DNA from: Burkholderia sp. D-99
GTDB taxonomy: Bacteria; Pseudomonadota; Gammaproteobacteria; Burkholderiales; Burkholderiaceae
DNA: 64,000 nucleotides
Direction of reading: 5' to 3'
NCBI RefSeq assembly: GCF_011605345.1
Contig: NZ_JAAOXM010000006.1
Coordinates: 62,001 to 126,000, forward strand
Part shown: positions 53,233 through 63,245 of the stretch, in pieces
Numbering within the stretch: the first letter of the stretch is position 1
Layout of the letters: every line of letters begins with the position of its first letter
Translations under genes and position numbers: made by a program
The notes under the pieces: generated by a model
Seen by the model: only the letters and a program-made list of their open reading frames with translations
Databases searched by the model: none
What the model was told of the DNA's origin: nothing

Positions 53233-55368
53233 ATGCGCACCAAACTAACCGTCAAGAATCCGAAGCCGGCGTCGCCGACCCGCGCCCCTGTCCGCTCCGG
53301 CAGCCTCGTCGCCCGCAAGGCGGTGCGTCCCGCTGCGCCGCCCGCCGGGGACAAGCCGGCCCGCCCGAAGAAGGCTGCCCCGGCAGCCGCCGGCGAACGC
53401 TCATTCAAGCCGCGCGGCGCGGCAGGCGCCGAGCGCCCGGGCGCGGATCGCGCACCGGCCAAGCGTGCGCCGCGTGACGGCGGTGCCGAACGCGGCACGC
53501 GCGCGCCTTATCGCGACAACGCGGCCGGCGAAGGCGCGAAGCGCAGTTTCGGCGACCGTCGTACGTCGTCGGATCGTCCGCCACGCCGTGATGACGACGC
53601 ACGTCCGCGTCGCGCGGGTGGCGAAGGCGGTGCACGTGCGCCGTATCGCGACAACGCATCCGGCGAAGGTGCAAAGCGCAGTTTCGGCGACCGCCGTACG
53701 TCGTCGGATCGTCCGCCCCGCCGTGATGACGACGCACGTCCGCGCCGCGCAGGTGGCGAAGGTGGCGCACGTGCGCCGTATCGCGACAACGCATCCGGCG
53801 AAGGTGCAAAGCGCAGTTTCGGCGACCGTCGCACGTCGTCCGACCGTCCGCCCCGCCGTGATGACGACGCACGTCCGCGCCGCGCAGGTGGCGAAGGCGG
53901 CGCACGCCCGCCGTACCGTGACAACGCATCCGGCGAAGGTGCAAAGCGCAGTTTCGGCGACCGTCGCACGTCGTCCGATCGCCCGCCCCGCCGTGATGAC
54001 GACTCACGTCCGCGCCGCGCAGGTGGCGAAGGTGGCGCACGCCCGCCGTACCGTGACAATGCATCCGGCGAAGGCGCGAAGCGCACCTTCGGCGACCGTC
54101 GCACGTCGTCCGATCGCCCGCCGCGCCGCGATGACGATGCACGGCCGCGTCGCGCGGGTGGTGAAAGCGGCCCGCGTGCCCCCTATCGCGACAATGCATC
54201 CGGCGAAGGCGCGAAGCGCGGCTTCGGCGACCGCCGCACGTCGTCCGATCGTCCGCCGCGTCGTGATGACGACGCACGTCCGCGTCGCGCAGGTGGCGAA
54301 GGCGGCGCACGCCCGCCGTATCGTGACAACGCATCCGGCGAAGGCGCAAAACGCAGCTTCGGCGACCGCCGCACGTCGTCCGATCGCCCGCCCCGCCGCA
54401 ACGACGACGACGCCCGTCCGCGCCGCGCAGGCGCTGACGAAGGCAAGCGCCCGTCCTATCGCGACAAGGCAGCCGGCGAAGGCGCAAAGCGCAGCTTCGG
54501 CGACCGCCCGGCTCGCCCCGCACGCGACGGCGAACGCCGCTCGTTCGGCGCGGTCAAGACCACGCAACCGGTCAAGCGCGCTGCGGCCGACGTCGACTAC
54601 GGCGACGAAACGGGCCTGATGCGCCTGTCGAAGCGGATGTCCGAGCTCGGCATGTGCTCGCGCCGCGAAGCCGACGAATGGATCGAAAAGGGTTGGGTGC
54701 TCGTCGACGGCGAACGCATCGACACGCTCGGCACCAAGGTCCGCGCCGACCAGAAAATCGAGATCGACGAGCGCGCGAGCGCCGCGCAAGCCGCGCAGGT
54801 GACGATCCTGCTGCACAAGCCGGTCGGTTATGTGTCGGGCCAGGCGGAAGACGGCTACGAGCCGGCGGCCGTGCTGATCACGCGCGCGAACCGCTGGAGC
54901 GGCGACCATTCGCCGGTACGCTTCTCGCCGCAGCACCTGCACGCGCTCGCGCCGGCCGGCCGGCTCGACATCGACTCCACCGGCCTGCTTGTGCTGACGC
55001 AGAATGGCGTGGTCGCGAAGCAGCTGATCGGCGAGCAGTCGGACATCGACAAGGAGTACCTGGTGCGCGTGCGCTTTGGCGAGCGACTCATCGACATCGA
55101 CCAGCACTTCCCGGCGGAATCGCTCGCGCAGCTGCGCCACGGCCTCGAGCTCGACGGCGTCGCGCTGAAGCCCGCGATGGTGAGCTGGCAGAACGGCGAA
55201 CAGCTGCGCTTCGTGCTGCGCGAAGGCAAGAAGCGCCAGATCCGCCGCATGTGCGAACTGGTCGGCCTCGACGTGATCGGCCTGAAGCGCGTGCGCATGG
55301 GCCGCGTGATGCTCGGCGCGCTGCCGCAGGGCCAATGGCGCTATCTGTCGGCCGACGAGACGTTCTGA
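53233..55368 (+). CDS. RluB/RluF-type pseudouridine synthase with long tandem-repeat N-terminal extension
   Basis: The C-terminal 260 residues are a normal 23S rRNA pseudouridine synthase: an S4 RNA-binding domain (about 465-512; MRLSKRMSELGMCSRREADE) and the catalytic GRLDIDSTGLLVLT with Asp579, then KKRQIRRMCELVG. The end resembles RluF more than RluB. The first 455 residues are an extension rich in Arg, Asp and Gly, of which residues 101-416 are seven tandem units of 45 residues. It is likely disordered and RNA-binding. At 711 aa the protein is over twice the usual family length. It starts 16 bases after glnD. Confidence 0.92.
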   Translation: MRTKLTVKNPKPASPTRAPVRSGSLVARKAVRPAAPPAGDKPARPKKAAPAAAGERSFKPRGAAGAERPGADRAPAKRAPRDGGAERGTRAPYRDNAAGEGAKRSFGDRRTSSDRPPRRDDDARPRRAGGEGGARAPYRDNASGEGAKRSFGDRRTSSDRPPRRDDDARPRRAGGEGGARAPYRDNASGEGAKRSFGDRRTSSDRPPRRDDDARPRRAGGEGGARPPYRDNASGEGAKRSFGDRRTSSDRPPRRDDDSRPRRAGGEGGARPPYRDNASGEGAKRTFGDRRTSSDRPPRRDDDARPRRAGGESGPRAPYRDNASGEGAKRGFGDRRTSSDRPPRRDDDARPRRAGGEGGARPPYRDNASGEGAKRSFGDRRTSSDRPPRRNDDDARPRRAGADEGKRPSYRDKAAGEGAKRSFGDRPARPARDGERRSFGAVKTTQPVKRAAADVDYGDETGLMRLSKRMSELGMCSRREADEWIEKGWVLVDGERIDTLGTKVRADQKIEIDERASAAQAAQVTILLHKPVGYVSGQAEDGYEPAAVLITRANRWSGDHSPVRFSPQHLHALAPAGRLDIDSTGLLVLTQNGVVAKQLIGEQSDIDKEYLVRVRFGERLIDIDQHFPAESLAQLRHGLELDGVALKPAMVSWQNGEQLRFVLREGKKRQIRRMCELVGLDVIGLKRVRMGRVMLGALPQGQWRYLSADETF
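53533..54480 (+). repeat. Seven tandem 135-bp repeats inside the pseudouridine synthase gene
   Basis: Seven units, each 45 codons (the last 46), encode GAKRSFGDRRTSSDRPPRRD followed by a DARPRRAGGEGGARxPYRDN segment and ASGE. Nucleotide identity between units is high, and small differences (A/P, S/T/G, A/S) show point drift. The array stays in frame; copy number is expected to vary by slippage or recombination. Confidence 0.95.
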
Positions 55369-55397
55369 CCGCAGGCACACTCGTGCGCCATGCAATG

Positions 55398-55424
55398 AAA
55401 AAGCCCGCGCAAGCGGGCTTTTTC
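55398..55424. terminator. Bidirectional terminator between the pseudouridine synthase and def genes
   Basis: AAAAAGCCCGC (55398-55408) pairs perfectly with GCGGGCTTTTT (55413-55423) around a GCAA tetraloop. T runs on both strands serve the convergent genes. Confidence 0.92.
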
Positions 55425-55455
55425 TTGTCTACGAGCAACCGGGAAAGCAGCGGGA

Positions 55456-55989
55456 TCAGTCGTCGGAAGCCGGATCGAGCCCCGGGAACAGCACTTCCGT
55501 GAAGCCGAAGCGGGTGAAATCGGTGATCCGCATCGGATACAGCTTGCCGATCAGGTGATCGTATTCGTGCTGGACGACGCGTGCGTGAAAACCGTCGGCA
55601 ACACGATCGATCTTCTCGCCGAACTGGTCGAAGCCGCTGTAGCGCACCTTCGCGTAGCGGCTGACCACGCCGCGCATGCCCGGCACCGACAGGCAGCCTT
55701 CCCAGCCCTCTTCCATGTCCGGCGGCATGTACTCGACCTTCGGGTTGATCAGCACGGTCTCGGGCACCGGCGGCGCATCCGGGTAGCGGTTGTTGTTGCC
55801 GAAGCCGAAGATGATGAGCTGCAGCCCGATGCCGATCTGCGGCGCGGCCAGGCCGGCGCCGTTCGCATGGTGCATCGTCTCGAACATGTCCGCGACGATC
55901 TCGTGCAGCTCAGGTGTATCGAACCGCTCGACCGGCTTGGCGACTTCGAGCAGGCGCGGATCGCCCATCTTCAGGATCTCGCGAATCAT
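55456..55989 (-). CDS. def: Peptide deformylase
   Basis: Def removes the formyl group from new proteins. The 177-aa protein has the three motifs GAGLAAPQIGIG, EGCLSVPGMRG (metal Cys) and QHEYDHLIGKL (HExxH-type metal site). Its ATG overlaps the ligA stop by 4 bases; GGAGG lies upstream. It is the last gene of the smc-zipA-ligA-def run. Another def copy elsewhere is possible, since the more usual def-fmt pair is not here. Confidence 0.96.
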   Translation of the reverse strand: MIREILKMGDPRLLEVAKPVERFDTPELHEIVADMFETMHHANGAGLAAPQIGIGLQLIIFGFGNNNRYPDAPPVPETVLINPKVEYMPPDMEEGWEGCLSVPGMRGVVSRYAKVRYSGFDQFGEKIDRVADGFHARVVQHEYDHLIGKLYPMRITDFTRFGFTEVLFPGLDPASDD

Positions 55990-58061
55990 GGCGTATTGCC
56001 CTCCAGGAGTTGGTGCAGGCCGTCTTCGTCCAGCACGGGGATGCCGAGTTCCTCGGCCTTCACGAGCTTGCTGCCGGCTTCGGCGCCCGCGACCACGTAA
56101 TCCGTCTTCTTCGATACCGAACCGGCCACTTTCGCGCCCGCCGCTTCGAGCATTTCCTTCGCGGCATCGCGCGTGAGCGTCGGCAGCGTGCCCGTCAGCA
56201 CGACCGTCTTGCCGGCCAGCACGCCCTGCGGCGCCTTCGGCGCGGGCGGCCCTTCCGGCCACGTCACCTTGCCCGGTGCACGCAACTGCTCGATCACGGT
56301 CCGGTTGTGCTCTTCCGCGAAAAACTGGTGGAGCGATTCGGCGACGATCGGCCCGACGTCGTTGACTTCGAGCAGCTCCTCGATCGACGCGTCCATGATC
56401 GGCGTCAGCGAGCCGAAATGCTTCGCGAGATCCTTCGCGGTCGATTCGCCCACGTGACGGATGCCGAGCCCGTAGATGAAACGCGCGAGCGTCGTGTGCT
56501 TCGCCTTCTCGAGCGAATCGAGCAGATTCTGTGCGGACTTCTCGGCGAAGCGGTCGAGCTCGGCGAGCGTCGCGAAACCGAGATTGAACAGGTCGGCCGG
56601 CGTGCGCACGAGATTCAGCTCGACGAGCTGGTCGATGATCTTCTCACCGAGCCCGTCGATGTCGAGCGCGCGGCGCTGCGCGAAGTGCCACAGCGCCTGC
56701 TTGCGCTGCGCCGGGCAGAACAGGCCGCCGGTGCAGCGGGCGATCGCCTCGTCCGGCAGGCGCTCGATCTTCGAGCCGCACACCGGGCATTCGGTCGGCA
56801 TCACGAATTCGGCCGCATCGGCCGGGCGACGGTCGAGCAGCGCACCGACCACCTCGGGGATCACGTCGCCCGCGCGGCGCACGATCACGGTATCGCCGAT
56901 CCGGATGTCCTTGCGGCGCACCTCGTCCTCGTTGTGCAGCGTCGCGTTGGTTACGGTTGCGCCGCCGACGAACACGGGCTCGAGGCGCGCGACCGGCGTG
57001 ATCGCGCCGGTGCGGCCGACCTGCACGTCGATCGCGACGAGCTTCGTCAGCGCTTCCTGCGCGGGAAACTTGTGCGCGAGTGCGAAGCGCGGCGCGCGCG
57101 ACACGAAGCCGAGGCGCTCCTGCTCGTCGCGCCGGTTGACCTTGTAGACCACTCCGTCGATGTCGTACGGCAGCGAGTCGCGCTTCTCGCCGACCTTGCG
57201 GAAGAAGTCGAGCAAGCCCTCGGCACCCTGCACGACCGCGCGCTCGCGGTTCACGGGCAGGCCGAGCGACTCGTACCAGTCGAGCAGCGCGCTGTGCGTA
57301 TCGGGCGTCGGCATCCCGTCGAGCACGCCGATCCCGTATGCGAAGAACGACAGCGGACGCTGCGCGGTGATCTTCGAGTCGAGCTGGCGCAGGCTGCCGG
57401 CTGCCGCGTTGCGCGGGTTCGCGAATTCGCGCTGCTCGGCCGCGCGCTGGCGCTCGTTCAGGCGTGCGAAATCGCGCTTGAACATCAGCACCTCCCCGCG
57501 CACGTCGAGCACGGCCGGCACGTTCTTGCCCTTCAGCTTCAGCGGAATCGAGCGGATCGTGCGCACGTTCTCGGTCACGTCCTCGCCGGTCGTGCCGTCG
57601 CCGCGCGTCGACGCCTGCACGAATACGCCCTGCTCGTAACGCAACGAGATCGCGAGACCGTCGAACTTCAGTTCGCACGCATAGTCGACCGGCTCCGTCA
57701 CCGAGCCGGCGAGATCGGTCGTCTTGTCGAGCGCATCGGCGATGCGCTTGTCGAACGCGACGATGTCTTCGTCGGCAAAGCCGTTGTTCAGCGACAGCAT
57801 CGGCGCGTCATGGACGACCGGCGTGAAGCCGCCAGCCGCCTCGCCACCCACGCGCTGCGTCGGCGAATCGGGCGTCACGAGTTCGGGATGATCGGTTTCA
57901 AGCTGCTGCAGTTCGCGGAACAGCCGGTCGTATTCGGCGTCGGGCAGATCCGGCTGGTCGAGCACGTAATAGGCGTAGTTCGCCCGCTCGAGTTGGTCGC
58001 GCAGCCACGCGGCACGCGCGTCGGGCTGGCTGGCTGGCGGTTCGGCTTGGGTTCGGGCCAT
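55986..58061 (-). CDS. ligA: NAD-dependent DNA ligase
   Basis: LigA seals nicks in replication and repair. The 691-aa protein has the adenylation motif CELKFDGLAISLRYEQG (catalytic Lys), the OB-fold, a four-cysteine zinc finger (CPVCGSKIERL to CTGGLFCP), HhH motifs and a C-terminal BRCT domain (LAGKTVVLTGTLPTLTRDAA). Length is normal. It lies 166 bases after zipA and overlaps def. Confidence 0.98.
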   Translation of the reverse strand: MARTQAEPPASQPDARAAWLRDQLERANYAYYVLDQPDLPDAEYDRLFRELQQLETDHPELVTPDSPTQRVGGEAAGGFTPVVHDAPMLSLNNGFADEDIVAFDKRIADALDKTTDLAGSVTEPVDYACELKFDGLAISLRYEQGVFVQASTRGDGTTGEDVTENVRTIRSIPLKLKGKNVPAVLDVRGEVLMFKRDFARLNERQRAAEQREFANPRNAAAGSLRQLDSKITAQRPLSFFAYGIGVLDGMPTPDTHSALLDWYESLGLPVNRERAVVQGAEGLLDFFRKVGEKRDSLPYDIDGVVYKVNRRDEQERLGFVSRAPRFALAHKFPAQEALTKLVAIDVQVGRTGAITPVARLEPVFVGGATVTNATLHNEDEVRRKDIRIGDTVIVRRAGDVIPEVVGALLDRRPADAAEFVMPTECPVCGSKIERLPDEAIARCTGGLFCPAQRKQALWHFAQRRALDIDGLGEKIIDQLVELNLVRTPADLFNLGFATLAELDRFAEKSAQNLLDSLEKAKHTTLARFIYGLGIRHVGESTAKDLAKHFGSLTPIMDASIEELLEVNDVGPIVAESLHQFFAEEHNRTVIEQLRAPGKVTWPEGPPAPKAPQGVLAGKTVVLTGTLPTLTRDAAKEMLEAAGAKVAGSVSKKTDYVVAGAEAGSKLVKAEELGIPVLDEDGLHQLLEGNTP

Positions 58062-58227
58062 GCTGGCGGCAGATTCGTTCTGAGAAAATCGGATGCCCGA
58101 TTATCTCAGTTTGCCGTCGCGGCGGGGCGTGCAATGCGCGCCCGATACGCGTGCTGCAGCGCAAACAGCGAGGTGTGCGCCGCAGCGACGAACGGCGGCT
58201 GCAAAGCCCGCCGCTCGTATGTTCGCG

Positions 58228-59508
58228 TTACTGGCTGAAGAGGCGGCGCGTGATGGGCGAACCGGCCGGGATGCCGGCTTCCTCGAGCTTCGCGTACAAC
58301 TTCATCAGTTGCTGGTCGATCGCGACGAGTGTCGATTCCGGCAGCGGCCGGCGCGAATCGTCGACCACACGTGCGCCGATCCGTTCGGACAGCGACTTCG
58401 CGTAATCGCACATCAGCCGGAACGGCAGGATGTCCTCTTCGGCAACCGGCACGTCGAGCACCAGCGTGATCATGTTGCCGCCCTTGTACGTGAGGTCGTC
58501 ACGCAGGAAGTTCGTATCGCCGAACTGCAGCATGAACACGGGGTTCTGCTTCGCATCGAGCTTCACGAAACGCGTGCCGTCGCGCGACAGCAGCAGCCCG
58601 TCCTGTGACGCGACCGCCTGCACGTAGTTCGCCGACCAGGGCGCGCCGTCCGACATCACGTTGATCGACAGCTGGGCGTCGCATTGCGCGGCAAACGCAT
58701 CGAGCTCGCGCGCCATCGCGACCGTTTCCATCATGTCCGGGAATTCCGGCGCGCCGTCGATCGCGTCGGCGAACTGCTGGACGCCCGTCACGAATTCGGA
58801 GAACTCGAGCTCGTTGAGCGCGCCGCTGCGGTTCGCGAGCTGCGCGGCCGCGCGCAGTTCCTCGTAGCGCACGCCGTTCTGCAGCAACTCCCACTGGCCG
58901 CCCTCCGGCTTGCCTTCGATATGCACGGGCTTGCTGCCCGCACGGCGCAGCCGCTGCGCGGCCGGCAGGATCTTGTCGCCCGGCAGCAGCCCGGCGAGGC
59001 GGATCGGCACGATGCAGTCGATCCGGCGATCGACGATCGCCGGCGGTGCCGACGAAATCGTCGTTGCGGCCGGCAGCACGGGTTCGGCCGGCTCGGCCGA
59101 TTCAACAGGCGTTTCGTGCGCGGAGGCCGGCACGACGGCTTCGCCGGCAACCGGCTCGACCGACTCGGCCGGCATGTCGACGCCGGTTGCCTCGGCCTGC
59201 AGATCGGCCGGCATGTCGGCAGGCGCAGCACCGCCGAAGGTCGGCTCGACGCGCGCGACTTCCGCCTGCGTGGCGGCCGCAGCTGCCGCTGCAGCCGGTG
59301 CCGCAGGCTCGCGCCGCACCGGCTGACGCACCGGCTCGATGAACGGCAGTTCTTCGTCGCGTTCGGGGCGCATCGCCTCGGCCGCGTCCTCCGGCATCGG
59401 GCGCGGCATCCTGCGCCGTACCTTCGCGCCCTGCCATGCGTTGTAGACCACAACGCCGCCCACCACGACGGCGCCCGCGCCGATCAAACCGAGTGTCAAC
59501 TCGTCCAT
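58228..59508 (-). CDS. zipA: ZipA-like cell division protein
   Basis: ZipA tethers FtsZ to the inner membrane at midcell. The 426-aa protein has one N-terminal membrane helix (TLGLIGAGAVVVGGVVVYNA), a basic patch (KVRRRMPRP), a Pro/Ala/Glu-rich linker (about 60-160) and a C-terminal ZipA FtsZ-binding domain (about 250-420; DLTYKGGNMITLVLDVPVAE). It differs clearly from E. coli ZipA, but the layout and the smc-zipA-ligA order support the call. GGAG precedes the chosen ATG. Confidence 0.88.
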   Translation of the reverse strand: MDELTLGLIGAGAVVVGGVVVYNAWQGAKVRRRMPRPMPEDAAEAMRPERDEELPFIEPVRQPVRREPAAPAAAAAAAATQAEVARVEPTFGGAAPADMPADLQAEATGVDMPAESVEPVAGEAVVPASAHETPVESAEPAEPVLPAATTISSAPPAIVDRRIDCIVPIRLAGLLPGDKILPAAQRLRRAGSKPVHIEGKPEGGQWELLQNGVRYEELRAAAQLANRSGALNELEFSEFVTGVQQFADAIDGAPEFPDMMETVAMARELDAFAAQCDAQLSINVMSDGAPWSANYVQAVASQDGLLLSRDGTRFVKLDAKQNPVFMLQFGDTNFLRDDLTYKGGNMITLVLDVPVAEEDILPFRLMCDYAKSLSERIGARVVDDSRRPLPESTLVAIDQQLMKLYAKLEEAGIPAGSPITRRLFSQ

Positions 59509-59593
59509 GCACGCTCCATCAGCAATTCTTGTTCGTCGGAACCGCGAACGGGCGCCCATGCGCCGCGCGAACGCGGTCCGGTTTCGTCAAACG

Positions 59594-62500
59594 TCAATTC
59601 TGGGCAAAACCCGCGGCAGTTTCCATGTCCACCGCGACGATCCGCGACACGCCCTGCTCCTGCATCGTCACGCCGATCAGCTGCTGCGCCATTTCCATCG
59701 CGATCTTGTTGTGCGAGATGAACAGGAACTGCGTCTTGTTGGACATCGCACGCACGAGATTCGCGAAACGCTCGGTGTTCGCGTCGTCGAGCGGCGCGTC
59801 GACCTCGTCGAGCAGACAGAACGGTGCCGGATTCAGCTGGAACATCGCGAACACCAGCGCGGTCGCGGTCAGTGCCTTCTCGCCGCCCGACAGCAGGTGA
59901 ATCGTCGCGTTCTTCTTGCCGGGCGGCTGCGCCATCACCTGCACGCCGGCGTCGAGAATCTCGTCGCCCGTCATGATCAGCTTCGCCTGGCCGCCGCCGA
60001 ACAGACGCGGGAACAGGTCGCTGAAGTGGCGGTTGACCTCGTCGAAGGTGCCCTGCAGCAGCGTGCGGGTTTCCTGGTCGATCTTGTGGATCGCGTCCTC
60101 GAGCGTCGTGATCGCGTCGATCAGGTCGGCCGACTGCGCATCGAGGAACACCTTGCGCTCGCTCGCGGCCTTCAGCTCGTCGAGCGCGGCCATGTTCACC
60201 GGGCCGAGCGCGTTGATCGCGTTGTTCAGGCGCGTGACTTCACCCTGCAGGTACGACGGCTTCAGATCCGGCGTCAGCTTCTCGGACAGCGCGGCCTCGT
60301 CAACCTCGGCCGTCGTGAGCTGCTCGGCGAACTGCTCGACCGCCAGGCGCGCAGCCTGCTCCTTCAACTGCAATTCGGTAATGCGGTCGCGCAGCGGCTG
60401 CAGCGAGCGCTCGGCAACGAGCCGCTGCTCGTCCGACGCGCGCAGCTTCGCGGTCAGGTCGTCGAGTTCGATCCGCGCGGCCTGCAGCGCCTCTTCCTTC
60501 ACCGCACGAATCTCGAGCGCGTCCTGCAGGCCCGTGTGCGCGGTCTGCTCGTTGATCGTCTCGAGCTCGGCACGCGCGTCTTCCAGCGATCCGGCAACAC
60601 GCTCGCTCTGTTCGTGCGCCACCTGGATGCTGCGCTTGAGCTCGTCGATCCGGGTCACCGCATTGCGCGCGGCGAAGCGCGCGTCGTTCGCGCCGCGCTC
60701 CAGGTCGCGCGCTTCCTGACGCGCCTGCGTCAGCGATTCGTCGAGTGCTTCGAATGCGAGCTGGTTGTCCTCGAAGCGCGCCTGCAGTTCCGCGAGTTCG
60801 CCGTCGAAACGCTCGAAATTCGCTTCCGATTCCGCGCGCATCGCGCGCTGCTCTTCGATCTGCGCGCCGATTTCCTCGAGTTCCTCGCGGATCTGCGTGC
60901 TGCGCTGCGTGTAACGTTCGTGCGCCTGCGCGAGCTTCAGCACGTCCATCTGCAGCGCGTGCACGCGCTGCGTCGCACGCTCGGCCTGTGCGCGCACGTC
61001 GCCGAGCGCCTGCGTGGCCTGCGTGTGCGCGGCTTCCGCACGCACGGCGGCCGTGCGCGCCTCGTCGGCGAGCAGCGCCTGCGCACGCACCTGGCGCGTC
61101 AGGTTTTCGATTTCCTGCTGGCGGGCCAGCATCCCGGCCTGCTCCGAATCGGCTGCATAGAGCTGCACGCCGACGCGCGTGACGATATGGCCGGCCTTGA
61201 CGACGAACGCACCACCTGCCGGCAGTTGCGTGCGCGTCGCGAGCGCCTGCGCGACGTCGTCGGCGACATACACGTTGCCGAGCCAGTCGTTCAGCACCGC
61301 GCGGATGCCCGCATCGTCGATGCGCACGAGCGACAGCACCGGACGCAGGCCGGCCACGGCCGCGGGCGCTTCGCCGGCCGCGGGCGGCGCATAGAACGCG
61401 AGCTTCGCAGGCGGTGCATCGGTGGCGAATGCCTTCACCCAGTCGAGATTCGACACTTCGAGCGCGGCGAGGCGCTCGCGCAGCACGGCCTCGAGCGCCG
61501 CTTCCCAGCCGGCCTCGACGTGCAGCTTCTTCCACAGACGCGGCAGCGCGCCGAGCTCGTGCTTGTCGAGCCACGGCTGCACCTTGCCTTCGGTCTGCAC
61601 GTTTTCCTGCAGCTGCTTCAGCGCGGCGAGACGCGCCTCGAGCTGGTGGATCTGCGCGGCCTCGGCCTGCACGCGCTCCTGCGCGGCACGGCGCTCGCCA
61701 TCGAGGCGCGGCACCGTTTCCTGCGCATCGGTGAGGCGCGCCTGCGCTTCGGCAAGGATCTCTTCCTGCTCGGCCAGCTGCATGCGCAGCTCCTCGAGCT
61801 GGGCCTCGTCCGGCGCGTCGAGCCCGCCCGCTTCGCTCTTCAGGCGCTCATGGCGCTGCTGAAGCTGCTGAAGCTGCTGGTCGGCATTGCGCTGGTGCGC
61901 GGCTTCGAGCTTCAGCGACTGTTCGGTCTGCGCGATCCGCGCGCGCTCGTCGTTGAGCTGCGCCTGCGCATCGCGCCATTTCGCTTCGAGCGCCGGCAGC
62001 GCGTCGTGCTTCGCGGCGGCGTTGTCTTCGGCGAGCGCGGCCTTCTCGTCGGCCATCGCGCGCGCTTCCTCGGCTTCCTCGAGCTCGTCCTGCGCCTTCT
62101 CGGCCTGCGCGCGCCATTGCTCGCGCTGCGCATTCAGCGCGGCGATCTGCGCCTGCACGCGATTGCGCGATTCGACGATGAACTTGATCTCGGCTTCGAG
62201 GCGGCTCACCTCGGCATTCGCCTCGTAAAGCGAACCCTGTGCGCCCTGCATCGCATCGCTCGCCGCGTAATGCGCGACGCGCAGCGTCTCGAGCTGCGCC
62301 TCGACCTCGCGCAGCTTCGCCGTTTGCGCCTCGAGGTCAATCTGCGCCTGTTCGATCGCGCGCTGCTGCTTCTGCTGCTCGCCGGCAGCCTCGTTCTTGC
62401 GCAGCAGCCACAACAGGCGCTGCTTCTCCTCGCCGTCGGCGACGAGATCCTTGTATTTGGTCGCAACGACCGCCTGCGCCTCGAGCTTCTCGAGGTTCGC

Positions 62501-63106
62501 ACCGAGTTCGCGGACGATGTCCTCGACGCGCGTCAGGTTCTCGCGCGTGTCGTGCAGGCGGTTCTCGGTCTCGCGGCGGCGCTCCTTGTACTTCGACACG
62601 CCTGCGGCTTCCTCGAGGAACACGCGCAGCTCTTCCGGCTTCGCCTCGATGATCCGCGCGATCATGCCCTGCCCGATGATCGCGTACGCACGCGGCCCGA
62701 GGCCGGTGCCGAGGAAGATGTCCTGGATGTCGCGGCGACGCGCCGGCAGGTTGTTGATGTAGTAACTCGAGGTGCCGTCGCGCGTGAGCACGCGCTTCAC
62801 GGCGATCTCGCCGTACTGGCCCCACTGGCCGGCCGCGCGGCCGTCGGAGTTGTCGAAGATCAGTTCGACGCTGGCCCGGCTGCCGGGCTTGCGGGCGGTC
62901 GAGCCGTTGAAGATCACGTCCTGCATCGACTCGCCGCGCAGCTCGGAAGCGCGCGACTCGCCGAGCACCCAGCGCACGGCGTCGATGATGTTGGACTTGC
63001 CGCACCCGTTCGGGCCCACCACGCCGACAAGCTGGCCCGGAACCTGGAAATGCGTGGGATCGACAAAGGATTTGAAGCCAGCGAGTTTGATCGAGCTCAG
63101 ACGCAC
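59594..63106 (-). CDS. smc: Chromosome segregation protein SMC
   Basis: SMC is the condensin-like ATPase. The 1170-aa protein starts at a GTG giving (M)RLSSIKLAGFKSFVDPT and has Walker A GPNGCGKSNIID (about 31-42), long coiled coils, a hinge about 515-640, and the C-terminal signature HLLSGGEKALTATALVFAMF with Walker B FCLLDEVDAPLDDAN. Codons upstream of the GTG are not conserved. It heads the zipA-ligA-def run; 85 bases separate it from zipA. Confidence 0.97.
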   Translation of the reverse strand: MRLSSIKLAGFKSFVDPTHFQVPGQLVGVVGPNGCGKSNIIDAVRWVLGESRASELRGESMQDVIFNGSTARKPGSRASVELIFDNSDGRAAGQWGQYGEIAVKRVLTRDGTSSYYINNLPARRRDIQDIFLGTGLGPRAYAIIGQGMIARIIEAKPEELRVFLEEAAGVSKYKERRRETENRLHDTRENLTRVEDIVRELGANLEKLEAQAVVATKYKDLVADGEEKQRLLWLLRKNEAAGEQQKQQRAIEQAQIDLEAQTAKLREVEAQLETLRVAHYAASDAMQGAQGSLYEANAEVSRLEAEIKFIVESRNRVQAQIAALNAQREQWRAQAEKAQDELEEAEEARAMADEKAALAEDNAAAKHDALPALEAKWRDAQAQLNDERARIAQTEQSLKLEAAHQRNADQQLQQLQQRHERLKSEAGGLDAPDEAQLEELRMQLAEQEEILAEAQARLTDAQETVPRLDGERRAAQERVQAEAAQIHQLEARLAALKQLQENVQTEGKVQPWLDKHELGALPRLWKKLHVEAGWEAALEAVLRERLAALEVSNLDWVKAFATDAPPAKLAFYAPPAAGEAPAAVAGLRPVLSLVRIDDAGIRAVLNDWLGNVYVADDVAQALATRTQLPAGGAFVVKAGHIVTRVGVQLYAADSEQAGMLARQQEIENLTRQVRAQALLADEARTAAVRAEAAHTQATQALGDVRAQAERATQRVHALQMDVLKLAQAHERYTQRSTQIREELEEIGAQIEEQRAMRAESEANFERFDGELAELQARFEDNQLAFEALDESLTQARQEARDLERGANDARFAARNAVTRIDELKRSIQVAHEQSERVAGSLEDARAELETINEQTAHTGLQDALEIRAVKEEALQAARIELDDLTAKLRASDEQRLVAERSLQPLRDRITELQLKEQAARLAVEQFAEQLTTAEVDEAALSEKLTPDLKPSYLQGEVTRLNNAINALGPVNMAALDELKAASERKVFLDAQSADLIDAITTLEDAIHKIDQETRTLLQGTFDEVNRHFSDLFPRLFGGGQAKLIMTGDEILDAGVQVMAQPPGKKNATIHLLSGGEKALTATALVFAMFQLNPAPFCLLDEVDAPLDDANTERFANLVRAMSNKTQFLFISHNKIAMEMAQQLIGVTMQEQGVSRIVAVDMETAAGFAQN

Positions 63107-63245
63107 GGCGGTATCGGATGTGAAGAAGGTGTGAAACGGACGGAGCCGCACTGCGCGAGGCCAGACGGCCCATGCGCGCGACGCGCCCCGGAATTCAAAA
63201 GCGGGGCCGCGCGCATACAGCGTTGGGCCCCGCAAACGGCTTCCA

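Noticed and set aside
53533..54480. Possible CRISPR array because of the tandem repeats
   Set aside because: Units are 135 bases with no unique spacers, stay in one reading frame, and encode a protein extension.
53508..54619. Long frames on both strands over the repeat region of the pseudouridine synthase gene
   Set aside because: They arise from the tandem repeat in other frames; only the plus frame joined to the S4 and catalytic domains has a recognisable protein.
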